Shown in pieces: positions 1 through 7,400 of a DNA stretch of 10,691 nt. A program made the position numbers and the translations under genes. Source of the stretch: Candidatus Pacearchaeota archaeon CG10_big_fil_rev_8_21_14_0_10_30_48 (GTDB lineage: Archaea; Nanobdellota; Nanobdellia; Pacearchaeales; GW2011-AR1); assembly GCA_002763155.1 (NCBI GenBank), contig PFCU01000004.1:536-11226 (forward strand), given 5' to 3'. The notes beneath the pieces were generated by a model that saw only the letters and a list, made by a program, of their open reading frames with translations, did no database searches and was not told where the DNA came from. Each line of letters starts with the position of its first letter. Position 1 is the stretch's first letter.

Positions 1-2411
1 CCTCGAAAGAAATTCCTTTAACCTCGGGAAAAAGCGAAACCATAGGATTTGTCTTGAATGGAGATGATTTAGAAGTTTTAGAAGATGGATTTAGTTTTGA
101 TGTATCCAGCGACGCTGGTTCTAATTGTGTGAGTCAATTAAGTGTTGATGTTTCTGCCGACGGAGATATTGAATGGGAAAATAATAAAAAACTCGGAGAA
201 TCCTGCGGGGGAGATAAAACTTCAACTTGTTACAATGCTAATAGTTTTGATTCGTGGTTCCTTTTAGGGCAAGAACCTTATTGTGAAAAAATTAAAATTG
301 GGAAAGCTCCAGCGTTCGATGTTAAGGCATTAATGAAATCGAAGGAAGGGGCAAGTTTCGAGGGTAAACCTTTAGTTGCAAGTATTTACGATTCGACAGG
401 AGAATTAAAAGGAAATTGCGATTTATCAAAACCTACGACGAGCGGAAGTGAAGAATCATGTTCAATAGATTATGTTTCAAAATCAACTGAAAATCATTTT
501 GTTTGTATTTCTTTGAAAGAAGGTTCAAGTAATGAAGGATATAGTTTGAAAGCGAGAGACACAGGTAATTTTTGCGGTTTTAAAGGAGACCCAAAACAAG
601 TAAGTTCAACAAGTGCAGATTATTCTATAAAAGTTTCTCCGAGAAAATACGACGCTGTTGGCTCGTTTAATTTAAATGATGAAGCAGTTCTTTCTCAAAC
701 TGGTTCCCCATTAATAGCGGAAGTAAATGATTTCATTTCAGAACGATACGGAAAAAATTGTCCCGACGCTGGATGTATTATCCCTGTAATGTTTTCTGGA
801 ATTGGGCAGAAAATAATAATAAATAATATTAATATAAAATATAAACATTCTGCGAGTAATGAAATTTCAAGAGACCAATTATACAAACTTTCTACAACTC
901 CTGCGACCTTGAAAACTGCGAATTCAGTAGTTGTTAATTTAGATGAAAATGAAATTAGCTTACCGAGTAATCCCGGAAATTATAGTTTTAAATTATTTTT
1001 CAAAGGGGAAAAACTTTTAGAAAAAAATATCACTGTTCGTGAAAAGGAAATTACTATAATTGAACAGATACATCCAAAAACTGTGGCTGCAGTTATTCCA
1101 AACACTTTTCTTGTTTTTGTCGACGGAAAAGTAAATGTTAGTGAATTAAAATTTGAATGGACTTTTAGTGATGGTAGTTTGAAACAAACTTCTGAAAAAC
1201 CTTTTGTGGTTCATGCTCTTCCTACGATTGGAAATTATACTTTGAAAGTTAAAGCATTAAAACAATCAAAAGAAATATCTTCTGCAGAATTTAAAATTGA
1301 GGCGAAGGCCCCGATTGAAGCAGTTAATGAAACAATTGCTCTCTATAAAGAACGTATAAAAAATGTCAAGGCAAAAAAATCAGTATTGTCTACAACTTAT
1401 CAAGGATATATAGATGGAATTGTTAACTTAAATGATATTGAATCTAATATTAATTCAATAGAAACTCACTACCTTGTTTTAACAAAAGAGACTACCCAAG
1501 ATGATTCGGCATATGCAGAAATGATGCAAGAATTATTTGATGAGAAAGTTCCAGTAGATATAAAACCGAGTTCAACTGAAGAAGTGCAACTTATTTATGA
1601 TTTGAATGATTTAGTGTTGGACGATTTTAATTATTTATTTAAGGAGGTGTATTCTGTTTCTCAAGAAGATGAATATAAAGACGCTATATTCACATGGTTT
1701 ATTGAAAATGTCGACGTTGAAGTGAAACAAAAAACCTATGCGTTATATTATGACGATTATAAACAATCCTTTGTAAGTGAGTTTGAAGTTAAGATCCATC
1801 CTAATATTCCTTCTGATAAAGGGGGTTACTTAGTTATAGAAAGAGATGTTAGTGATTTGAAATTTGAGAATGGAGTTGTTCCGGCCGCGCATAATGGTGT
1901 TAGTGGTGTTGAAGTTGATTTATCTAAAGATTCTACAATTAAATTTTCTTTAGAAGAAGATGTTGATTCATTTTCTCTTCCAATGTTTTTTGCTCCAGAG
2001 TTTAGCATGTTGCAAGTTTCTCAAGGTTCGACGAAGACAAATACTGGCGGAATAGGATTCTGGCCTAAATTTTTAATAGGATTTTTCATAGTTGCAATTA
2101 TTGTTTTATTTTTGTATATTCTTTTACAAAGATGGTATAAATCAAAATATGAAAAATACCTTTTCAAAAATCAAAATGATTTGTATAATTTATTGCAGTT
2201 TATTAGGAATTCTAAAGTTAACAAAATGAAAGATGAAGAGATAATCGAAAAATTAGTTAAAGCAAAATGGAAACGCGAGCAAGTTCACTATGCTTTGAAT
2301 AAATATGAAGGTAAAAGGGTTGGAATGTGGGAAATTCCTTTATTCACTCGTTTTGAGAAAAGAAAGATAGAAAGAGAGTTAGATAAGAGGAAAAGAATTG
2401 CTAAATTGTAG
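1..2411 (+). CDS. Membrane-anchored surface protein with PKD-like domain (5' partial)
   Basis: The reading frame is open from position 3 to the TAG at 2409-2411. The TTG at 54 is only the first start-like codon, so the gene almost certainly begins upstream. Counting from 54 as residue 1, residues 1-245 are extracellular-type beta-rich sequence with ten cysteines, and no cysteine follows, which suggests disulfides outside the cell. Residues about 330-416 resemble a PKD/Ig fold (FEWTFSDGS, then GNYTLKVKA). A helical stretch follows at about 420-505, then a beta-rich part to about 660. One membrane segment lies at about 673-691, followed by a Lys/Arg-rich cytoplasmic tail of about 90 residues. 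The tail contains a two-helix pattern (725-753: EEIIEKLVKAKW, then QVHYAL) of a kind common in DPANN membrane proteins. Topology: large outside part, single C-terminal anchor, basic inside tail. The exact function is not recognised; a surface or S-layer-like role is inferred. Confidence 0.8.
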   Translation, partial: SKEIPLTSGKSETIGFVLNGDDLEVLEDGFSFDVSSDAGSNCVSQLSVDVSADGDIEWENNKKLGESCGGDKTSTCYNANSFDSWFLLGQEPYCEKIKIGKAPAFDVKALMKSKEGASFEGKPLVASIYDSTGELKGNCDLSKPTTSGSEESCSIDYVSKSTENHFVCISLKEGSSNEGYSLKARDTGNFCGFKGDPKQVSSTSADYSIKVSPRKYDAVGSFNLNDEAVLSQTGSPLIAEVNDFISERYGKNCPDAGCIIPVMFSGIGQKIIINNINIKYKHSASNEISRDQLYKLSTTPATLKTANSVVVNLDENEISLPSNPGNYSFKLFFKGEKLLEKNITVREKEITIIEQIHPKTVAAVIPNTFLVFVDGKVNVSELKFEWTFSDGSLKQTSEKPFVVHALPTIGNYTLKVKALKQSKEISSAEFKIEAKAPIEAVNETIALYKERIKNVKAKKSVLSTTYQGYIDGIVNLNDIESNINSIETHYLVLTKETTQDDSAYAEMMQELFDEKVPVDIKPSSTEEVQLIYDLNDLVLDDFNYLFKEVYSVSQEDEYKDAIFTWFIENVDVEVKQKTYALYYDDYKQSFVSEFEVKIHPNIPSDKGGYLVIERDVSDLKFENGVVPAAHNGVSGVEVDLSKDSTIKFSLEEDVDSFSLPMFFAPEFSMLQVSQGSTKTNTGGIGFWPKFLIGFFIVAIIVLFLYILLQRWYKSKYEKYLFKNQNDLYNLLQFIRNSKVNKMKDEEIIEKLVKAKWKREQVHYALNKYEGKRVGMWEIPLFTRFEKRKIERELDKRKRIAKL

Positions 2412-2424
2412 TTAGTTTAGTGAA

Positions 2425-2438
2425 GAAAACTTTAAATA
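2425..2438 (+). promoter_or_regulatory. Archaeal promoter (BRE + TATA box) of the GTPase gene
   Basis: TTTAAATA at 2431-2438 is preceded by a purine-rich BRE-like GAAAAC. The box centre is about 25 bases from the ATG at 2460, so transcription would begin at or next to the start codon, giving a leaderless mRNA. The 11-mer TTTAAATAGAA recurs exactly at 8849-8859 before the zinc-ribbon gene. Confidence 0.7.
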
Positions 2439-2459
2439 GAAAAAAAGGCTATTTGAAAT

Positions 2460-3095
2460 ATGAAGATAAAGATTTTTAGGAATTTTGCTAAGAGGATATT
2501 TAATTCAATCTTCAAAAAAAGAAGTGAGATAAATCTCGGGTTTTATGGTCCTCCGAATGCTGGGAAGACGAGCTTGGCTAATAGGATTTGTAAAGATTGG
2601 ATAGGGGAAGAAATTGGAAGTGTAAGTAATATCCCTCACGAAACTCGAGAGGTGCAATTTAAAGAGCAAGTTGAAATAAAACATAAAGGGAAAACAGTTT
2701 CATTCAAAATGATTGATACTCCTGGGATTGCGACAAAAATTGACTATGAAGATTTCATTCAGTTCGGAGTAAAAAAACGAGACGCGCAAAAACGAGCTAA
2801 AGAAGCGACAGAAGGAATTATTGAATCGATAAAATGGATTGAAGATATGGAAGCGGTTGTCATTGTTTTAGACGCAACAAAAAATCCTTATTCACAAGTA
2901 AACATTACAATTATTGGAAATTTAGCGGCAAGGAATATTCCTGTTTTAATTGTTGCGAATAAAATGGATTTAAAAAAAGCTGACATTAAAAAAGTTGAAG
3001 CTGCTTTTCCAGAATATGATGTTATAGGAATTAGTGCTAAAGATGGAGATAACATGGATGAATTTTATGAATCTTTGTTTAAATTAGTAAAATGA
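2460..3095 (+). CDS. Era-like archaeal GTP-binding protein (Oap-type GTPase)
   Basis: A 211-residue P-loop GTPase with all signature motifs: G1 GPPNAGKT (30-37), a G2 threonine T62 in HETRE, G3 DTPG (86-89), G4 NKMD (167-170) and G5 SAK (192-194). The wording around them (GPPNAGKTSLANRI, SNIPHETRE, EATEG, GDNMDE) matches the archaeal Era-like family that usually sits beside DUF2073 and a zinc-ribbon protein, annotated in haloarchaea as origin-associated. No KH domain follows, so it is not Era itself. The first 23 residues are basic and amphipathic and could help membrane or RNA contact (inference). It should bind and hydrolyse GTP; the cellular target is unknown. The start is set by a TATA box 25 bases upstream. 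It overlaps the next gene by ATGA, which implies translational coupling. Confidence 0.9.
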   Translation: MKIKIFRNFAKRIFNSIFKKRSEINLGFYGPPNAGKTSLANRICKDWIGEEIGSVSNIPHETREVQFKEQVEIKHKGKTVSFKMIDTPGIATKIDYEDFIQFGVKKRDAQKRAKEATEGIIESIKWIEDMEAVVIVLDATKNPYSQVNITIIGNLAARNIPVLIVANKMDLKKADIKKVEAAFPEYDVIGISAKDGDNMDEFYESLFKLVK

Positions 3096-3385
3096 TTGAA
3101 TTAATAATAGATGATGAAAAAGGGAGAAGAAAAGTAGATTTATCGTCGGTAGAAAAGTTATTATTAAATTTAAATAAACTTATGTCTTCTAAAGGAAATA
3201 TAGAAGATAAGTATGGAGAATTTAATTTGAAAATGTTAGAGGAAAGTAGAAAAATGGATGAAGACCAATTAAGATATTTAGTTATAGGATTATCTGAAAA
3301 ATTAAGATATCAACTGAATATTAATCAATACACTCGTGAAAGTTATTTCAATATGCAAGGAATTGCAAAAAAAATTGTAAGATGA
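3092..3385 (+). CDS. Uncharacterised 97-residue protein coupled to the GTPase
   Basis: The start ATG overlaps the GTPase stop codon (ATGA at 3092-3095), so the two are very likely co-translated. The protein is small, charged and mostly helical by eye, with a short beta-like start (MIELIIDDE), a leucine-rich helix (VEKLLLNLNKLM), and a second half with YLVIGLSEKLRYQLNINQY and RESYFNMQGIAKKIV. It has no cysteines, membrane segment or signal peptide, so it should be cytoplasmic. I do not recognise the family. Its place between the GTPase and DUF2073 suggests it works with them, for example as a partner or regulator of the GTPase; this is inference from position only. Confidence 0.75.
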   Translation: MIELIIDDEKGRRKVDLSSVEKLLLNLNKLMSSKGNIEDKYGEFNLKMLEESRKMDEDQLRYLVIGLSEKLRYQLNINQYTRESYFNMQGIAKKIVR

Positions 3386-3388
3386 AAT

Positions 3389-3430
3389 TTATTAATAATA
3401 ACATTTAAAACATAAAATTCATATTAATAA
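3389..3430 (+). promoter_or_regulatory. Candidate promoter with paired TATTAATAA repeats before DUF2073
   Basis: The 115-base gap between the 97-residue gene and DUF2073 contains a TATA-like ATTTAAAA at 3403-3410. It is flanked by the perfect palindrome TTATTAATAA (3389-3398) and a nine-out-of-ten copy ATATTAATAA (3421-3430). A start near 3433-3437 would give a leader of about 65 bases, unlike the leaderless promoters elsewhere in this window. The paired palindromes could be an operator, but such words are easy to get by chance in AT-rich DNA. Confidence 0.35.
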
Positions 3431-3460
3431 AAGAGGATTAGACACAAAAGAATTTACATA

Positions 3461-3499
3461 ATGGTAAAAAAAATAAAATTGGAGTTGAAAATTTTTTAA
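3461..3499 (+). other. Possible 12-codon leader ORF upstream of DUF2073
   Basis: An ATG at 3461 opens a short frame reading MVKKIKLELKIF. It ends in TAA at 3497-3499, one base before the DUF2073 ATG at 3501 and in a different frame. The spacing would allow a ribosome finishing the mini-ORF to restart on DUF2073. No clear Shine-Dalgarno site precedes it. It could equally be chance. Confidence 0.2.
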
Positions 3500-3500
3500 T

Positions 3501-3893
3501 ATGGCAGATAAAAAACTCAAAGGATTAACATTGGAATTTATGCCTTATTCAGAAATTCGAGATTTAAATTCGAGTGAAAGAGTAAAAAAAATTCTAAAAG
3601 AAATTTTAGATAATCGCATTATTGTTTTACAGGGAAGATTGAAAGCCGAAGAGGAAACGCGTTTGATTGAAGACACGATGGCGATGATTGGGCATATTAA
3701 AAATTTCAAGGGAATTGAATTGGCCGTAATTGCTTCCAATAATGAAAACAACGGACTTGGAAGACGATTTGGTCAGGGTATTGCAAAAATGTTAGTAGGA
3801 GATACGACGGCAATGACAATTATTGGTCCTGCAAGTATTGTTAAAGAAATTAAAAAGAATCCTAAGAAAATTGAATTGTTGTTTAAAAATTGA
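3501..3893 (+). CDS. DUF2073 family protein (Oap cluster)
   Basis: A 130-residue cytoplasmic protein recognised as DUF2073 from its family pattern: SSERVKKILKEI (24-35), IVLQGRLKAEEETRLIEDTM (41-60), KGIELAV (70-76) and MTIIGPASIVKEI (105-117). The family is archaeal, has no established activity, and is usually beside an Era-like GTPase and a zinc-ribbon protein, as partly seen here. The start at 3501 is well bounded because an in-frame stop lies at 3486-3488. The only Shine-Dalgarno-like word, GGAG at 3481-3484, is 16 bases from the ATG and is probably too far. Its TGA stop lies inside the left copy of an inverted repeat (3890-3912) that resembles one at 8750-8770. Confidence 0.85.
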   Translation: MADKKLKGLTLEFMPYSEIRDLNSSERVKKILKEILDNRIIVLQGRLKAEEETRLIEDTMAMIGHIKNFKGIELAVIASNNENNGLGRRFGQGIAKMLVGDTTAMTIIGPASIVKEIKKNPKKIELLFKN

Positions 3894-3912
3894 AATTCAT
3901 ATATAAATTTCG
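3890..3912. repeat. Left boundary inverted repeat TTGAAATT-N8-AATTTCG
   Basis: GAAATT (3892-3897) and AATTTC (3906-3911) are perfect inverted arms, extended by a T-G pair. The same arrangement with a six-base spacer is at 8750-8770, followed in both places by an ATGAA-type word. The two copies bracket the block of accessory genes. It could be an insertion-site remnant, a transcript-end hairpin, or an AT-rich coincidence. Confidence 0.35.
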
Positions 3913-3918
3913 TAAAGA

Positions 3919-4155
3919 ATGAAAAAAATATTCATATATACTGAACATTCTAAAGAAAGTTTATTTGAAAGAAAAATTTCAAAAGAATTTGTAGAAAATA
4001 CAATAATAAATCCAGATAAGATTTTTGAAAGTATTAAAGGAAGGAAGATAGCTCAAAAAGAATTTAATAATAAATTATTAAGAGTTATTTACAAAGAAAC
4101 TGATAAAATTTATATAGTCATTACAGTTTATTATTCCAAGCTAGAAAGGTATTAA
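3919..4155 (+). CDS. DUF4258 family protein, RelE-like toxin candidate
   Basis: A 78-residue basic protein with the DUF4258 pattern: a histidine near the start (H10), ER (17-18), IS (20-21), EFV (23-25) and NP (31-32), then LLRVIYKE (53-60) and the strand IVITVYY (66-72). DUF4258 proteins are small and RelE/ParE-like, and are often paired with DUF2283 proteins, exactly as here, with the next gene starting one base after this stop. By analogy it may be the toxin, perhaps acting on mRNA at the ribosome, but activity in this family is not well established. Its promoter is unclear: TTTAAAAAT at 3882-3890 or ATATATAAA at 3899-3907 are both imperfectly placed. It marks the left end of the accessory block. 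Confidence 0.75.
   Translation: MKKIFIYTEHSKESLFERKISKEFVENTIINPDKIFESIKGRKIAQKEFNNKLLRVIYKETDKIYIVITVYYSKLERY
4145..4150 (+). promoter_or_regulatory. Shine-Dalgarno-like site before the DUF2283 gene
   Basis: AAAGGT, ending six bases before the ATG at 4157, lies inside the end of the DUF4258 gene. It is one of the few ribosome-binding-like words in a window where most starts appear leaderless or stop-coupled. It could give the antitoxin candidate its own translation signal. Confidence 0.4.
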
Positions 4156-4156
4156 A

Positions 4157-4348
4157 ATGAAAGTAAAATATGATTCAGAAATTGATGCAATGTTCATAAA
4201 TTTTCAAGAGGGAGAGTATGAATTTAGTAAAGAAATTGGAGATGGAATAATAATTGACTTATCTAAAGAAGGGAAAGTTCTTAGGATAGAAATTCTTGAT
4301 GCTTCAGAAAAAATATCCAAAGAAAATTTGAAGAATATGATTTTGTAA
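4157..4348 (+). CDS. DUF2283 family protein, antitoxin candidate
   Basis: A 63-residue protein fitting DUF2283: the opening MKVKYDSEIDAMFI, a short loop, then GIIIDLSKEGKVLRIEILDAS (30-50). Members are small beta-rich proteins commonly encoded next to DUF4258, and the pair is widely viewed as toxin-antitoxin-like. The start is one base after the DUF4258 stop, with a Shine-Dalgarno-like AAAGGT. The toxin-first order is the less common arrangement for classical type II systems but usual for RelE/HigB-type ones. Neutralisation of DUF4258 is inferred from pairing only. Confidence 0.75.
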   Translation: MKVKYDSEIDAMFINFQEGEYEFSKEIGDGIIIDLSKEGKVLRIEILDASEKISKENLKNMIL

Positions 4349-4372
4349 GGCCAAGTTAATTATTTTAACGAT

Positions 4373-4387
4373 AAAAACTTATTTAAA
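4373..4387 (+). promoter_or_regulatory. Archaeal promoter of the large surface protein gene
   Basis: A BRE-like AAAAAC is followed by TTATTTAAA (4379-4387), centred about 26 bases before the ATG at 4409, which fits a leaderless transcript. Just upstream, GTTAA (4355-4359) and TTAAC (4365-4369) form a small inverted repeat that might be an operator. The promoter separates the surface/pilin pair from the toxin-antitoxin-like pair. Confidence 0.6.
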
Positions 4388-4408
4388 CTGATTTTCTCTT
4401 AAATAATT

Positions 4409-7400
4409 ATGAAAAAGAGGGGTAAGGTGAAAGATAAAGATAAGAAAATTATTTTAGTTATTAATTTATTATTAGTTATTTTTTTATTAGCAATTGCATT
4501 AAATAATTATCTTACAGGGCGAGCAATTCAAGGAATTAATTTGTCTCCACCAACGGATTATGTTGCATATTATTCTTTTGATGGAAATGCAAATGATGAT
4601 ACAGGCAATTTTCATGGAGTTTTGACAGGCGTTTCTTTAGGAACAATAGATCCAATATTAACAACAGGAAAAGATGGTGGTGCAAATACTGCTTATGAAT
4701 TTAATAGTTTTAATAGAATAAATCTTGTAACAAGTCCAATACCACAAAACATTCCAAATGGTTATGCGATTTCAGCATGGGTGAATCGAGATGCTTCATT
4801 AAATTCTGGAGAACATATTGTTATCGAAAGAGGTTATTCTAATGATTTGTATTCGAATAATGGAATTTATTATTGTAGAGTTTCGCCTTCAGATAACATA
4901 GTTCATTCAGTTACAGGGCAAAGTGTTTCCGATAATGTTTGGCACAATATAATATGTAATTTAGAAGTTTCTGGCACAAGTGCAACGCTTTCAATTTATA
5001 TTGATGGGAGTTTAATTAATTCACAATCATTCAGTTTTCCAACAGATAATAATTTAAAACATGGAACAGCAACTGATACAGGTATTGGGGATCGACCAAT
5101 AGATGCTGGTTCTCCAGGATTAATTGGAAAAATTGATGAAGTTTATTTTTATGATAGAGCTTTAACCACGACGGAAATAGCTAGTTTTTCTGGAACTCCT
5201 TCCGGAGCGGTTTGTGGAAATAATATTATTGAAACAGGAGAAAGTTGTGATGGGAATTCTCAAAGTTGCACAATTAATGGATATAGTGGAACTCAAACTT
5301 GTAAAAATGATTGTACTGGATTTAATGTATGTACTACAACAGAATCGTGTGGAGATGGAATTTGCAATGGAGCAGAAACAACAAGTAGTTGTTCTCAAGA
5401 TTGTCCAACAACACCCCCACCACCTGCGGGAAGTTTGAATGCTGTGATAACTGTTAAAACAATATCTGATATTGATATTGTGACTACCGGGTATTATGCT
5501 CCCTTGCCTGTTTTCTTCGAGGGTTGGGAATCAACACCTCGAGATGAAATTGCTGAATGGAAATGGGATTTTGGCGACGGCTCTCCAGAGTTTGTAGGAT
5601 TTAATGCAGCACATATTTATGATAATGATGGAACATATACTGCAAGACTTACCATTACTAATTTTAATGGACAAACAAATAGTGTTACAAAACAAATTAA
5701 AGTAAATGCGCGAACAGGAAAAGCAGTTTATTATGTTGATTCTTCAAGACCAGATGATAACGGAGATGGTTTAACTCAAGCAACAGCATGGAAAACTGCG
5801 ACCAAAGCATTTCAAGGATTAGAAACAGGAAAATATAATGAAGGAGATAGAATCTTATTTAAGCGAGGACAAACATTTGATTTAGGTCCAACAATTACAT
5901 TAACAAATGCAAATATTAGAGGGGTTTTATTTTCAGATTATGGAACAGGTGCTAAACCTATAATTCAAAGAACTGTTGGAAGCACGGGAGGAGTATTTTA
6001 TAGAGCTTATTCTTCTAGTGGCCAAATGAAATATTTAGTTTTTGAAAATTTGGTGTTTGATTTGCAAGATATAGGGGGGACATTCTTTTACCTTAATTAT
6101 GGAGCAACTAATGGAAAAGAACATGACCTTGCTTTTTATAATACTGATATTTTAAATCATGCTGGGAAAGGAGTTTCTATTGGGGGAAGATTAAGAACTG
6201 GAAATAAATTTTCAAATTTGTATTTTATTAATTCTAAAATGGATAGAACAATTGCAGGAAATGTTCCCTTTGTACCTAACTCTCAGAACTTATGGTTTAT
6301 TGGAGAAAATCTTGCGATAATTAATAGTGTCTTTGACAGATCAACAAACCACAATTTATATGTTGAACATGTTTGGAAAGGAGTTATTGCAAATAGTTCT
6401 ATTAATAGAGCATATTCCTATTTTGATAATAGTCGAACGAATCTAAGATTGGCAGGAGTTCACAATCAATCTGCAGATTATTGGACTGAAATAAAAACCG
6501 CACCAAATCAACCAATTACATTAGCTCAAACCTATGGAGAAGGTTATTCTTCAGCACATATTTATGTTGGAAGGAATAAATTTTTAGGTTATGATTATTA
6601 TCCTTCCTCAAATGCAAATAGTAAAGAATATATGTATCAAAATGTGGTGGTTGGAACAAATGGAGACTGGCCTGGAAATGTTTACGATGTGATTTTTGAA
6701 GAAAATACTTTCTCAAATGCTAAAACTTTGTTGAATATTGGAAATGCTGAAAATGTGACGGTTAGAAATAATTTATTTATTAATGGATTTGATGCTTATA
6801 ATGGAGTTAATGGTTATGACTCTGAACCATCTGGGATTTTAATTGGAGATAAACACGGAGATTCTTGGGATACTCGACCAGTAGATAATATTCAAATAAT
6901 TGGAAATACATTTGTAACAAAGGACAATACTTTTGGAGGAACAGGAGATTATGGTTTAATTCATATAAAAGATTTTGCATTAGGTTCAACTAATCATCTA
7001 TGGTCTTATTCAACTCATAGAAATATCGATATTAAAAACAATTTATTTTATATTCAAGAGGGAACTTTAGGAATTAAATTAGTTAAAGTTGAAGCTCAAG
7101 CAGGTTTAATTGATAACATTGATTTAACTAATAATCTTTACTATCTTTCTTCTGGAACTTCTAGCGGAAATTTATTTCAGAATGGTGTTACGCTTTATAC
7201 ATTAACTGGTTGGAGAGTCCTTGGAAAAGATGTGAATAGTATTTTTGCAAATCCTTTATTAACAAGTCCTTTAGGAAGTGATGGTATTCTAGATGATTTT
7301 AATCCTGACTCTGATTTAAGCTTGCAAAGCGAGAGTAGTCCAGCAATCGGCGCAGGAACAAATTTACAAGCAAATTCATATTTTGATTATACACATAACC

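Noticed and set aside
54..56. TTG as the true start of the first gene
   Set aside because: The frame is open without a stop back to position 3 and the upstream codons read as the same kind of protein; no promoter or signal peptide is present, so the gene is cut by the window edge.
695..886. Minus-strand frame of 63 codons
   Set aside because: It lies wholly inside the first surface gene and has no recognisable protein pattern or promoter.
1826..2008. Minus-strand frame of 60 codons
   Set aside because: Antisense shadow of the first surface gene; Ser/Thr-rich low-complexity translation.
3545..3751. Minus-strand frame of 68 codons
   Set aside because: Antisense to the well-recognised DUF2073 gene with no support of its own.
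5162..5438. Overlapping frames on both strands within the Cys-rich region of the surface gene
   Set aside because: The main frame shows clear LamG, Cys-rich and PKD domains through this stretch; the others are shadows and there is no sign of a frameshift.
6516..6989. Two minus-strand frames inside the beta-helix region
   Set aside because: Low-complexity His/Leu-rich translations antisense to a continuous coding frame.
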